64,000 nt of DNA, from NCBI RefSeq assembly GCF_015670405.1, contig NZ_JADPBQ010000007.1:69674-133673 (forward strand), given 5' to 3'. Shown piece by piece: positions 44,294-53,196 of the stretch; the stretch's first letter is position 1, and the number at the start of each line of letters is the position of its first letter. Both the position numbers and the translations under genes were made by a program. Source of the stretch: Clostridium sp. 1001271B_151109_B4. Its GTDB lineage: Bacteria; Bacillota; Clostridia; Clostridiales; Clostridiaceae. Below the pieces are notes generated by a model. It had not been told where the DNA came from and made no database searches. It saw only the letters and a program-made list of their open reading frames with translations.

Positions 44294-44309
44294 AATAATC
44301 AACTCCTAT

Positions 44310-45200
44310 CTACTTATTTTTTTTGTATCCTAATTCTCTAAGTAGAAGTCCATTATCTCTCCATTCTTTTCTTACCTTAACCCAAATTTTTAAATTAATT
44401 TTAGCACGAAGGAATCTTTCTATTTCATATCTTGAAGTTTCACCTATTTTCTTTAAACTTGTTCCATTTTTACCTATTATTATTCCTTTATGTGAGTCTT
44501 TTTCACAAATTAAGTCTACCTCAATATGATATGTACCTTTTTCGTTTTGTTTCATTTGAATAACATCAACAGCTATTCCATGAGGCACCTCATCTCTTAA
44601 GTTCTTCAGTGCTTTTTCTCTTACAATTTCAGCTACAATAAATCTTTCTTGAACATCAGTAATCATATCTTCTGGATAATATTGTGGTCCCTCTGGCATT
44701 TTATCAACCATTAATTTTACTAATGAATCAACATTCTTTCCTTTTAGAGCTGATATCGGTATTAATTCTTCAAACTCATACTCCTTAGAAAACATCTCTA
44801 AAGTTTTTGCAACCTTATCATGTGAATTTTCATCAACTTTATTTACAACTAAAAAAACTGGTGCTTTTTGAGTTTTTAAGGCTTCTAATATGAATCTATC
44901 ACCTCTACCAATTTCTTCGCATGGATTAACTAAAAATAAAACTAAATCAACTTCTTTTATTGAATCCTTAGCTGAATTTACCATGTACTCACCTAATTTA
45001 TGTTTAGGCTTATGTATCCCTGGAGTATCTACAAAGACTAATTGATAATCATCTCCAGTTAATATAGTTTGAATATTATTTCTTGTTGTTTGAGGTTTAT
45101 TAGATACTATTGATAATTTTTCCCCCATTATTTCATTTAATAATGTAGACTTCCCTACATTTGGTCTTCCTACTATTGTTACAAATCCTGATTTAAACAT
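44310..45200 (-). CDS. era: GTPase Era
   Basis: The 296-residue protein has the GTPase motifs GRPNVGKST (11-19), DTPGIHKP and NKVD, and a C-terminal KH domain (about 205-290) with [12 protein letters not shown]. Era binds the 3' end of 16S rRNA and helps assemble the small subunit. AGGATAAA precedes the ATG. Its place between cdd and recO is conserved in Firmicutes. Confidence 0.97.
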   Translation of the reverse strand: MFKSGFVTIVGRPNVGKSTLLNEIMGEKLSIVSNKPQTTRNNIQTILTGDDYQLVFVDTPGIHKPKHKLGEYMVNSAKDSIKEVDLVLFLVNPCEEIGRGDRFILEALKTQKAPVFLVVNKVDENSHDKVAKTLEMFSKEYEFEELIPISALKGKNVDSLVKLMVDKMPEGPQYYPEDMITDVQERFIVAEIVREKALKNLRDEVPHGIAVDVIQMKQNEKGTYHIEVDLICEKDSHKGIIIGKNGTSLKKIGETSRYEIERFLRAKINLKIWVKVRKEWRDNGLLLRELGYKKNK

Positions 45201-45209
45201 TTTATCCTC

Positions 45210-45611
45210 CTAGCCTTTTAAGTCCTTCTTCGAAAAAACACCTGGAAGTATTTCTTCAAAAGTTTTCACTATATAGTCATTTTCATTTTTTATAATTATT
45301 ACTGGTATTTTTTCATCTTTAGTAAATTCAGCTATTACCTGTCTGCATATTCCACATGGATAAGTATATGCATTTACATCACCAACCACTGCTATAGCTT
45401 GAATTTCTCTATTTCCTTCATGAACACCCTTAAAAATAGCTGTTCTTTCAGCACAATTTGTTCCGCCAAAAGAAGCATTTTCAATATTGCTTCCATCATA
45501 TATTTTTCCATCTTCAAATAGTACAGCAGCACCTACCTTAAAATTTGAATATGGACAATAAGCTTTTTCTCTTGCTTCTAATGCACTTAAAATTAACTCT
45601 CTATATTTCAT
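45210..45611 (-). CDS. cdd: Cytidine deaminase
   Basis: The ATG at 45611 follows TGGAGGAATAAG; an ATG 30 bases upstream has no good site. The 133-residue enzyme has zinc ligands C53 (in TNCAERTA, with catalytic E55), C86 and C89 (PCGICRQV), the homotetrameric all-cysteine type. It deaminates cytidine and deoxycytidine to the uracil forms for pyrimidine salvage. The order dgkA, cdd, era is as in Bacillus. Confidence 0.95.
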   Translation of the reverse strand: MKYRELILSALEAREKAYCPYSNFKVGAAVLFEDGKIYDGSNIENASFGGTNCAERTAIFKGVHEGNREIQAIAVVGDVNAYTYPCGICRQVIAEFTKDEKIPVIIIKNENDYIVKTFEEILPGVFSKKDLKG

Positions 45612-45689
45612 TCTTATTCCTCCATTTAAATAGTATATCATATATATTAATTTTAATATCTCATAAAAACTAAATATTTATAACTAACT

Positions 45690-46391
45690 TTATAATTTAA
45701 ATATAGTAAATATTAATAATGTTAATAAAATTCCTAATACACCACCAACAATCACTTCAAAAACAGTATGAACCTCTGAATCAACCCTACTTTGAGCTGT
45801 AATAAATGCCATTAAATAAGCTAATATAATACAAATAGGTTTCTCTGTTATAAGCGAAATGGCTGTTGATATTGAAAACGCCAAGGCACTATGCCCACTT
45901 GGCATCCCACCTTTAAGCGGTGTACCTTCACCAAATATAGCCTTAATTATTAATACAGCTAATACAACTATTACTAATGCAATAAAAATCATATATGGTT
46001 CTGAGTGCTTAATCTTGTATACTACCTCATAAGAAAAATTAGATAATTTATCCCAAAATACAATATATCCTACTAACAATGCATTTATTGCTGTTACTAA
46101 TACAGCTCCTGCTGCAGTGTTTTTAGCTACTTTTGCTAATGGATGATAATAATTAGTATTTAAATCTACTGCAGCTTCTACTGCTGTGTTTACAAGTTCA
46201 GCACTAATTACCATTGTAATTGTAATTGCTAATGCTAAAAACTCAGCCTTAGAAATATCAAAGAAAAAGCAAGCTATAAGTACAGCTATTGAAGCTATAA
46301 CATGTATCTTCATATTTCTTTGAGTTCTAACGGCATCAATCACTCCATTAATTGCATGATTAAAGCTCTCTAATAACTTTTTCATCTCCAT
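45690..46391 (-). CDS. dgkA: Undecaprenol/diacylglycerol kinase fused to PAP2-type phosphatase
   Basis: The 233-residue membrane protein is a fusion. Residues 1-120 form a DgkA-type kinase with SAELVNTAVEAAVDL (E65, N68, E72 region). Residues 130-233 form a PAP2 phosphatase domain with PSGHSA (164-169) and SRVDSEVHT (201-209). In Gram-positive bacteria DgkA phosphorylates undecaprenol, and PAP2 enzymes remove a phosphate from undecaprenyl pyrophosphate. One chain may thus carry two steps of the lipid-carrier cycle. The start is ATG at 46391 behind GAGGGTG. The substrates are inferred. Confidence 0.9.
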   Translation of the reverse strand: MEMKKLLESFNHAINGVIDAVRTQRNMKIHVIASIAVLIACFFFDISKAEFLALAITITMVISAELVNTAVEAAVDLNTNYYHPLAKVAKNTAAGAVLVTAINALLVGYIVFWDKLSNFSYEVVYKIKHSEPYMIFIALVIVVLAVLIIKAIFGEGTPLKGGMPSGHSALAFSISTAISLITEKPICIILAYLMAFITAQSRVDSEVHTVFEVIVGGVLGILLTLLIFTIFKL

Positions 46392-46412
46392 AAATTCACC
46401 CTCTTACCATAT

Positions 46413-46913
46413 CTATCTCTTTATATTTAATTTTCCCAATATCTCTTCTTCTCTAGTTCTCATTTTAGCTTTATCTTCATCATTCATATGATCATATCCT
46501 AACAAATGAAGTATTGAATGTACAACTAAATAACAAACCTCTCTCTCAAAAGAGTGATTATATTCTATGCTTTGCTCTCTAGCCCTTTCTAATGATAAAA
46601 CCATATCACCTAGCACTAATTCATCTCCATCTAAATATATCTCATTAAACTTCTTATTTTTATAAACATTCTTAAAAACCATATTTTCTGGATAGTCCAA
46701 CATAGGAAAAGATAATACATCTGTTGCTTTATCTATCCCTCTTGTTTCATTATTTATTTGCCTTATTTCATTATTATCTACAAACAAAAGTGAAATTTGA
46801 TATGGTATTACAACTTCTTCATCTTTTAACGTTACATCACACACTTCATTAATAATATTAATAAGTTCATCTGTTACCTCAATTACATTTTGTCTATTAT
46901 CAGTATATAACAT
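46413..46913 (-). CDS. ybeY: Endoribonuclease YbeY (rRNA maturation factor)
   Basis: The ATG at 46913 follows AAGGAAGGAG; an upstream ATG that would include this site is rejected. The 166-residue protein has the zinc motif [11 protein letters not shown] (three histidines) near residue 130 and the family stretch [13 protein letters not shown]. YbeY takes part in 16S rRNA 3' maturation and ribosome quality control. It is followed directly by dgkA in the same direction. Confidence 0.95.
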   Translation of the reverse strand: MLYTDNRQNVIEVTDELINIINEVCDVTLKDEEVVIPYQISLLFVDNNEIRQINNETRGIDKATDVLSFPMLDYPENMVFKNVYKNKKFNEIYLDGDELVLGDMVLSLERAREQSIEYNHSFEREVCYLVVHSILHLLGYDHMNDEDKAKMRTREEEILGKLNIKR

Positions 46914-47008
46914 ACTTACTCCTTCCTTTATACTTATCATATAATATGTAATATTATTGCTTGCGTTTATTCATTATACGTCTTTTACTTAAACTTCGCA
47001 ACTTATAT

Positions 47009-47034
47009 AAAAAGGGAGGTTTCCCTCCCTTTTT
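47009..47034 (-). terminator. Terminator after the c-di-AMP phosphodiesterase gene
   Basis: Arms AAAAGGGAGG and CCTCCCTTTT form a GC-containing stem; the minus strand continues with TTTTATATAAG. Confidence 0.82.
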
Positions 47035-49093
47035 ACTCTTTCCCCTTTTCAGTTGGATATTCTATCCTATGATGATAAATACCTTTTAAAACTCTTAAGA
47101 AGCATGCTTTAATAGCTTCTAAATCTCTAAATGTTAAATCACACTCATTTAACTGATTAGAGTTCATTTTATCTTTAACAATATTATTTACCATATCTTC
47201 AATTTTCTCTAATGTAGGCTCTTGAATTGATCTAACAGCCGCTTCAACACTATCTGCCATCATAATAATTGCAGCTTCTTTGCTTTGAGGTTTAGGACCT
47301 GGATATCTAAAATCCTCTTCTTTTACCTCATCTGGATTTTCACTACTATTTTTTAAAGTATAATAAAAATACTTAACTAATGTAGTTCCATGATGTTGAA
47401 CAATCATATCACTTACTACCTTAGGAATATCATATTCCTTTGCTAACTCTAACCCATCCTTAACATGGGATATTATTATTGTAGTGCTTAAAGCTGGTGA
47501 AATTTTATCATGTGGATTTGCTCCACCCAATTGATTTTCTCCAAAGAAAAATGGTCTCTTTATCTTTCCTACATCATGATAATAAGCACCTACCCTTACT
47601 AACATAGGATTAGCCCCAACTTCCTCTGCAGCAACTTCAGCTAAATTAGCCACCATTACACTATGATGATATGTTCCTGGTGCTTCCATTAACAGCCTTT
47701 TTAATAAAGGATTATTAGGATTAGAAAGTTCTAATAACTTCATATTCGTAACTAAGCTAAAGCTTGATTCTAAGAATGGCAATAATCCCATTGCTAGAAT
47801 CCCCGAAATAAATGCACCAAATACAGCTAATATCACATCAAATAATATTTGCTTTATATTATTTGATAAAAGCATTCCACTAGATAAAACTACAACAGCA
47901 GCAGAAGCTGATACATAAACAGTTGAATATAATATGTCATTTCTTTGACTAATCTTCTTTAATGTAGTTGATGATACTATAATTGATACAATTCCAATTA
48001 AAATTACCTGTGGATCAAATCCAACAATAACTCCTATAAACAATAAATTTAAAGAACTTATTACAATAGAAATCTTTGAGTCTAAAAATACAGTCATAAG
48101 TATAGGGGCACAAGCTATAGGTATTATAAATAGTGATACAAATGTAAATACCCTTGCTGAAATTACTGATAATAAATTTAATAATAAAATTAAAAATACT
48201 AATTTTGTATCTACTAAAATTTCTTTCTTTTCTTTTTTTAGATACATATACTGCATTCCTAATACAAATAAAACAAAAAAGGCTAATATTATATAAGTAT
48301 AAATATAGTCTTTACTAACATCCTCTCCTACAAGTCCTAGTTCTGTCAAAATATTTATTTGCTGCTGAGTAATCGGCTCTCCTTCTTTAACAATAGTCTG
48401 ATTTTTTTTAATCATAACTTTAGAAACACTTTTCAATGCTTCCTTTACAGCTTCATCAGTTTTAGATTGGTCAAAGAAATAATTAGCCTTAATCTGACTT
48501 TCACACATTTCTCTCAAAATCACTTCTATATTTGACTCTAAATCTTGACTTGATAAATAATCAGCGACAATTGTTTTTGCTTCTGCTATATCTTCGCTAC
48601 TATCTTCTATTTGCTTTTCGTAGCCTTTATCTATAGCAGTTAATGCTATCCATTGTAATTCGGTATCCTTATCAACGCTTAAGTCTAGCAAAGTTTTATA
48701 TTCTGAATCCGAAAGCTTAAATGCATCTATCTTTTTCAATTCACTTATCTTACTTTTTTCATCTATCTCATTGCTCTTTAAATTAATTAACTTATCAAAA
48801 AAGCTTTTTATATTTTCACTTGCCTCTATTTTAATTTCATTTTTAAGCGTAAACTTTTTTTCTACTTTTGCCGTAACCTCTTGCTCTTTAGCTTTAGTAG
48901 CTTCTTCATCGATTATATCACGTGGTGCTTTAATATCTACAGTTGCAATGTCACCTTCATTTAATTTATATCTCTTTGGTGTGACAACAGTCAACACTAT
49001 AAAATAAATAAAAATAGATGTAATAGTAAATAAAAATATTCTTTTCCATTTATCCATATGCACCTTTTTTAAAACATCACTTTTATCTTTCAT
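47033..49093 (-). CDS. pgpH: Cyclic di-AMP phosphodiesterase PgpH (7TM-HD family)
   Basis: The 686-residue protein has one N-terminal membrane segment, an extracellular 7TMR-HDED domain (about 45-260), seven membrane segments (about 265-450) and a cytoplasmic HD domain with HHSVMVANLAEVAAEE and YYHDVGKIKRP. This is the exact PgpH layout of Listeria and other Firmicutes, which degrades c-di-AMP. c-di-AMP controls potassium and osmolyte transport and wall homeostasis. It lies 30 bases downstream of yqfD; a PhoH-type gene often found between them elsewhere is absent. Confidence 0.93.
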   Translation of the reverse strand: MKDKSDVLKKVHMDKWKRIFLFTITSIFIYFIVLTVVTPKRYKLNEGDIATVDIKAPRDIIDEEATKAKEQEVTAKVEKKFTLKNEIKIEASENIKSFFDKLINLKSNEIDEKSKISELKKIDAFKLSDSEYKTLLDLSVDKDTELQWIALTAIDKGYEKQIEDSSEDIAEAKTIVADYLSSQDLESNIEVILREMCESQIKANYFFDQSKTDEAVKEALKSVSKVMIKKNQTIVKEGEPITQQQINILTELGLVGEDVSKDYIYTYIILAFFVLFVLGMQYMYLKKEKKEILVDTKLVFLILLLNLLSVISARVFTFVSLFIIPIACAPILMTVFLDSKISIVISSLNLLFIGVIVGFDPQVILIGIVSIIVSSTTLKKISQRNDILYSTVYVSASAAVVVLSSGMLLSNNIKQILFDVILAVFGAFISGILAMGLLPFLESSFSLVTNMKLLELSNPNNPLLKRLLMEAPGTYHHSVMVANLAEVAAEEVGANPMLVRVGAYYHDVGKIKRPFFFGENQLGGANPHDKISPALSTTIIISHVKDGLELAKEYDIPKVVSDMIVQHHGTTLVKYFYYTLKNSSENPDEVKEEDFRYPGPKPQSKEAAIIMMADSVEAAVRSIQEPTLEKIEDMVNNIVKDKMNSNQLNECDLTFRDLEAIKACFLRVLKGIYHHRIEYPTEKGKE

Positions 49094-49123
49094 TTAGTTC
49101 ACCTTCTCATCTTCCCCTAATAT

Positions 49124-50263
49124 TTAATATCCTACGGTTTCTTCACTAACTATGTTTTGTTCTACAACAAATACTACCTTTACTAATAAATTCTCATCAT
49201 CTTGCATTTCATTATCTATTAATTTATCTACTATCTTTGCATCCCTATTTAAATCATTTAACAACGAGTTTTCTAATTCTTTAACTGAATTTTCAATTGC
49301 TTCTTCCTGAGATAAATTAATTTCTTTCTCTACTCTCTCATAATATAACACCTTATTAAATAAATTTCCACTCTTTTCTATTTTATCATATTGCTCGAAA
49401 TCTTTTGTAGCCTTTTTCAAGTATATTTTTTTACCAAAAATAGATATATAAATATCGCTATCCTTCCTCCCACTTCTTTCTAAAGAAGTTCCACTAACTT
49501 TTACATTTATAGATTTTTCATAAAAAGTATTTGCAATTACTATTCCTCTTGGTGGCAAGATATATTCTCCACCCTCTGCTCCATCAATTCCTTGAATTAT
49601 AACATCACCTACTTTAACCAATTGACCTACTTTTACAGTACTTCTTCCAGCAAAAGTATATACTCTTTTTATTTCTCCTTCTCTAGTAGCTACAAGATTT
49701 CCATACTCATAATTTTCAGCTTGCGGCGGATTAATCTTCTCCTCAACTGTAACTTTTAATGTAGAACCTTCAATTCTTACTCTAAGCCATAAAATTTCAT
49801 TACTCATATTTTCTAATTTCTTCTCTATCTCCTTTACATCAATAGAGTTTTTAGATATTCCTGGTTTTATCCCTATTTCACTTAATTCTTTTCTAATTTC
49901 AAATGGAGGAATATTTTTTTGAACCTCTACTTCTATAGACCATATGTAAGTAGATAAATACAATATTATTCCTAAAAAAAGTACAGCTCCAATTGCTAAT
50001 GACATTCTTTTTTTGATACCACCTAAAAAAAATACAAATCCATCACTTTTTATAATATTTATTCTGCCACCTAAATTTACAACTAACTCTCTAACATCAG
50101 CATAATCTAAATAATCTATTTCCAATATTAGTGTCGCTGCGTCTTTTCTTTTTATTTTATATACCCTTATATTTTTACTCCAAAAAAGATTTAATAATCT
50201 TTCGGTATTTAATATTTTAATTTCAACTAATATTTTCCCCTTTTTCATCTTATCAAAAGCCAT
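49124..50263 (-). CDS. yqfD: Sporulation protein YqfD
   Basis: The 379-residue protein has one membrane segment (about 91-109) after a basic N-terminal domain, then the family stretch IGIKPGISKNSIDVKEIEK and GNLVATREGEIKR. YqfD is a mother-cell sporulation protein of unknown mechanism that is conserved in endospore formers. It follows yqfC by 7 bases and is probably cotranscribed with it. Confidence 0.93.
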   Translation of the reverse strand: MAFDKMKKGKILVEIKILNTERLLNLFWSKNIRVYKIKRKDAATLILEIDYLDYADVRELVVNLGGRINIIKSDGFVFFLGGIKKRMSLAIGAVLFLGIILYLSTYIWSIEVEVQKNIPPFEIRKELSEIGIKPGISKNSIDVKEIEKKLENMSNEILWLRVRIEGSTLKVTVEEKINPPQAENYEYGNLVATREGEIKRVYTFAGRSTVKVGQLVKVGDVIIQGIDGAEGGEYILPPRGIVIANTFYEKSINVKVSGTSLERSGRKDSDIYISIFGKKIYLKKATKDFEQYDKIEKSGNLFNKVLYYERVEKEINLSQEEAIENSVKELENSLLNDLNRDAKIVDKLIDNEMQDDENLLVKVVFVVEQNIVSEETVGY

Positions 50264-50270
50264 TTATCAT

Positions 50271-50549
50271 TCACCTCACATATTCAATTGAATCAAAATA
50301 ACCTTTAATAGTTATTGTGGCTGATGCTATATACAGTATCTCAAAACTATTGCCTTTTATTTCTATAGGTGACATATTAGTATTAATTTTTATCTTATCT
50401 TTTTCGAATACCATTATTCCTTTGTGATTTTCTATAGTTATTTCATTTCTCCCTATAACAATAATCTTTGGTAAATCTAAAAGTACATCTTTAGGAAGAT
50501 CTAGTTTTTCTACTAATATTTCTTTTCCTCTATTAAACTTTTTCTCCAT
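50271..50549 (-). CDS. yqfC: Sporulation protein YqfC
   Basis: The 92-residue protein shows the YabP/YqfC family pattern LPKIIVIGRNEITIENHKGI and ILYIASATITIKGYFDSIEY. It pairs with YqfD in spore formers. GGAGAGAAG precedes the ATG. The upstream minus-strand sequence has a TACAAT box (about 50578-50583) that could be part of a sporulation promoter, but I could not define the -35. A strong terminator separates it from the decayed yqeY. Confidence 0.9.
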   Translation of the reverse strand: MEKKFNRGKEILVEKLDLPKDVLLDLPKIIVIGRNEITIENHKGIMVFEKDKIKINTNMSPIEIKGNSFEILYIASATITIKGYFDSIEYVR

Positions 50550-50620
50550 AACTTCTCTCCTTTTTTAAATACTCTCTCATTGTACCTTATGATTTAATTT
50601 TAAAGAAAATCACAAAAATA

Positions 50621-50655
50621 AAAAAAGAACTCAATTTACATTGAGTTCTTTTTTT
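50621..50655 (-). terminator. Terminator downstream of the yqeY remnant
   Basis: Arms AAAAAAGAACTCAAT and ATTGAGTTCTTTTTT form a 15-bp stem with T runs on both ends. Confidence 0.88.
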
Positions 50656-50676
50656 ATATTTACTATTTAAATACTC

Positions 50677-50990
50677 TTAAACAATTTGACTTACAAGCTT
50701 CTCCTCTGCTCTATCTACAACCCTTGGTCTAACTGCTGACATAAGTTTACCCATGTCTTACATGCTATATGCACCCAATTCTGTAGCTGTTCTTTTACAA
50801 TTCGTAAAATATCTTCTTCACTTAATTGCTGAGGAAGGTAACCTAGCAAGATTTCAACTTAAGATTTATTCTCTTCTATAAAATCCTGTCTATTTCCCTT
50901 TTCAAATTCAAGCATTGCATTACTTTGCTTGACTTCTTTTGCTAATATCTCTATAACCTTATCGTCCTCAAGCGTAACACCGCAGGTCTT
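50677..50990 (-). pseudogene. yqeY: Decayed yqeY (GatB/YqeY family), C-terminal two thirds
   Basis: On the minus strand one frame reads EDDKVIEILAKEVKQ, then EFEKGNRQDFIEENKS, a TAA stop, and VEILLGYLPQQLSEEDILRI. After a frameshift a second frame reads TATELGAYSM, a TAA stop, DMGKLMSAVRPRVVDRAEEK and LVSQIV before its own stop at 50677. These are the family's conserved blocks in the right order, broken by two stops and at least one frameshift. The N-terminal third is not recognisable. YqeY normally follows rpsU, as here, so this is decay in place. Confidence 0.85.
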
Positions 50991-51122
50991 TTTTACTAGT
51001 AATATCACAGAATAACCTCTAAAATAAATTCTAAAATAACTTTTAGAATTTAATATTTTCAGTTTCCTTGTAGTCTACTTTTATTGTTGGCATACTTAAA
51101 TACCGTTTTAAAAAACTAAAAA

Positions 51123-51299
51123 CTACTTGAATTTTCTCTTTCTTGCAGCTTCTGATTTTTTCTTTCTCTTAACACTTGGTTTTTCGTAATGTTCTCTCTT
51201 TCTAACTTCTGAAAGAACCCCAGCTCTTGCGCATTTTCTCTTAAATCTTCTTAATGCACTTTCTAGTGTTTCGTTTTCTCCAACTTTGATTTCTGACAT
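51123..51299 (-). CDS. rpsU: 30S ribosomal protein S21
   Basis: A 58-residue frame starts at ATG 51299 behind GGAGGGAGGG. It reads as S21: [20 protein letters not shown], then the [20 protein letters not shown] block and a very basic tail. S21 joins the small subunit near the anti-Shine-Dalgarno end of 16S rRNA. It precedes the decayed yqeY in the same direction. A weak hairpin, AAATTCTAAAA/TTTTAGAATTT, at about 51030-51055 may end its transcript. Confidence 0.95.
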   Translation of the reverse strand: MSEIKVGENETLESALRRFKRKCARAGVLSEVRKREHYEKPSVKRKKKSEAARKRKFK

Positions 51300-51422
51300 C
51301 TATTATCCCTCCCTCCGCTAGCTCAAATTAGTATCTTTAACTCAGCTACGGGCTTAATAACACATATTGTATTATACAATAATGATTACGAAAATGTCAA
51401 TATTATTTATACTATTTTTCTA

Positions 51423-51767
51423 TTAACCCGGTGGCCATTTCAATTCACGTGCACCTAAAACATGAAAATGTAAGTGATTTACTGTTTGACCGCCATCTGT
51501 ACCACAATTATTGACAATTCTGTAGCCTGAATCAGCAATATTTAGTTCTCTTACTATTTTATTGATAACCATGAATATGTGTGAAACTATATTAGAATTT
51601 TTTTCATTCAATTCATTAGCACTACTAATATGTTCTTTAGGTATAACTAAAAAGTGAACTGGAGCAGCTGGACTTATATCATAAAAAGCTAATACTTTAT
51701 CATCTTCATATATTTTTTTTGACGGTATTTCACCTGCTACTATTTTACAAAATAAACAATCTCCCAT
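51423..51767 (-). CDS. hinT: HIT-family nucleotide hydrolase (HinT-like)
   Basis: The 114-residue protein has the HIT triad in VNHLHFHVLG and the N-terminal CLFCKIVAGEIPSKKIYED. It hydrolyses AMP-linked substrates such as adenosine phosphoramidates. GGAGGTGAG precedes the ATG. It lies between mtaB and rpsU, a common place in clostridia. The first residues keep the C-x2-C pair found in many bacterial HIT proteins. Confidence 0.93.
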   Translation of the reverse strand: MGDCLFCKIVAGEIPSKKIYEDDKVLAFYDISPAAPVHFLVIPKEHISSANELNEKNSNIVSHIFMVINKIVRELNIADSGYRIVNNCGTDGGQTVNHLHFHVLGARELKWPPG

Positions 51768-51786
51768 AAACTCACCTCCTTTAACT

Positions 51787-51888
51787 GAAACTCCAAATTT
51801 TCAATTTGGCTAGTTGAAGTTACTCCTTCGATTTCAAGAGAAGGAGTTTCCCTTTTAACTAGTTAATAGTTAAAATAAACTATTAACT
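51787..51888. repeat. Cluster of three perfect hairpins between mtaB and hinT
   Basis: The gap holds CCAAATT/AATTTGG (51793-51809), ACTCCTTC/GAAGGAGT (51822-51847) and AGTTAATAGTT/AACTATTAACT (51861-51888), and an outer pair GAAACTCC/GGAGTTTC (51787-51850). The AGTTAATAGTT type sequence also makes up the ends of the 12 kb element. None has a T run of terminator quality. It may be a repeat remnant or an RNA processing region. Confidence 0.45.
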
Positions 51889-51891
51889 ATC

Positions 51892-53196
51892 CTAAACCAT
51901 GGTCGCTATAGCATAATCTTCTATAGCTTCTTCTATCTTAACATCTACTATTTTACCAGTAATATTAGCTGACATGCAATGTACTATTACCTTAATATAG
52001 TTTCTTGTATATCCTTCATAGAAATCTGGCTTATCTTTAACTTCTTTTTCTATTAATACATCCATTATTCTTCCAATAAACTTTTCTGTAAATGCATGCT
52101 CATTAATATCATTTAATTCTATTAATTCCTTACTTCTCATATCTTTAATATTTCCATCTAATTGATTTGGCATATCAGCTGCCTTTGTACCTTTTCTTGG
52201 ACTATATTTAAACACATGAGTTTTAGTTAAATGGATTCTCTTTAAATATTCATATGTTTCATTAAATTCCTCTTCTGTTTCTCCTGGGAATCCAACTATT
52301 ACATCCGTAGAAATAGATACATCCGGCAATGTTTCTCTTAACATATTAACTGATGCTTCATATTCTTCAGCTGTATATCTTCTATTCATCCTCTTTAGTG
52401 TTGCATCACATCCACTTTGAAGAGATAAATGGAAGTGTGGACATAGCTTTTTAAATCCTTTAATTTTTTCAACTACTTCATTAGTAAAGAATGCAGGCTC
52501 TATAGACCCTATTCTTATTCTTTCTATTCCATCAATCTTTTCTATTTCTTCTATTATGTTAATTAAATTTATATTACCTTCTAAATCTAATCCATAAGAA
52601 GCTGTATGTATTCCTGAAAGTATTACTTCCTTAAATCCATGAGCTGCAAGCTCTCTAACTTCTGATAACACCTTATCAGGATCCTTAGAACAAACAGAAC
52701 CTCTTGCATAAGGTATTGTACAGTATGTACAGAATCTATTACATCCATCTTGAATTTTTAAAAATGCTCTTGTTTTATCTTGATAATCTTCAATTTTTAA
52801 ATCTTCAAACTTTTTATTTTGAAGTACTGGTTGCACGTGAACCTGTGGCTGTCCTTCATCTTTAGCTTTATTAACATAATAAACTACATCACCCTTATTT
52901 CTTGTACCTAATACTACATCTACACCCGGTATTTCTGAAACTTCTTTTGGCGCCATTTGAGAATAACATCCGACAGCTGCAATTATTGCTTCTGGATTTG
53001 TTCTTCTAGCTCTACTTATTATTTGTCTAGATTTCTTATCTCCCATATTAGTAACTGTACAAGTATTTATTACATACACATCTGAAAACTCATTAAAATC
53101 TACAACTTCATATCCTTCTCTAATGAACTTTTCAGCCATAGCTTCTGACTCATACACATTAACTCTACAACCTAATGTAGCAAATGCAACTTTCAT
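51892..53196 (-). CDS. mtaB: tRNA t6A37 methylthiotransferase MtaB
   Basis: The 434-residue protein has the N-terminal methylthiotransferase domain with C10 (TLGCRVN), NTCTVTN and VGCYSQM, the radical SAM motif DGCNRFCTYC near 145-154, and a C-terminal TRAM domain. It adds a methylthio group to t6A at position 37 of tRNAs reading ANN codons. Its start overlaps the rsmE stop as TAATG, so they are coupled. Confidence 0.94.
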   Translation of the reverse strand: MKVAFATLGCRVNVYESEAMAEKFIREGYEVVDFNEFSDVYVINTCTVTNMGDKKSRQIISRARRTNPEAIIAAVGCYSQMAPKEVSEIPGVDVVLGTRNKGDVVYYVNKAKDEGQPQVHVQPVLQNKKFEDLKIEDYQDKTRAFLKIQDGCNRFCTYCTIPYARGSVCSKDPDKVLSEVRELAAHGFKEVILSGIHTASYGLDLEGNINLINIIEEIEKIDGIERIRIGSIEPAFFTNEVVEKIKGFKKLCPHFHLSLQSGCDATLKRMNRRYTAEEYEASVNMLRETLPDVSISTDVIVGFPGETEEEFNETYEYLKRIHLTKTHVFKYSPRKGTKAADMPNQLDGNIKDMRSKELIELNDINEHAFTEKFIGRIMDVLIEKEVKDKPDFYEGYTRNYIKVIVHCMSANITGKIVDVKIEEAIEDYAIATMV

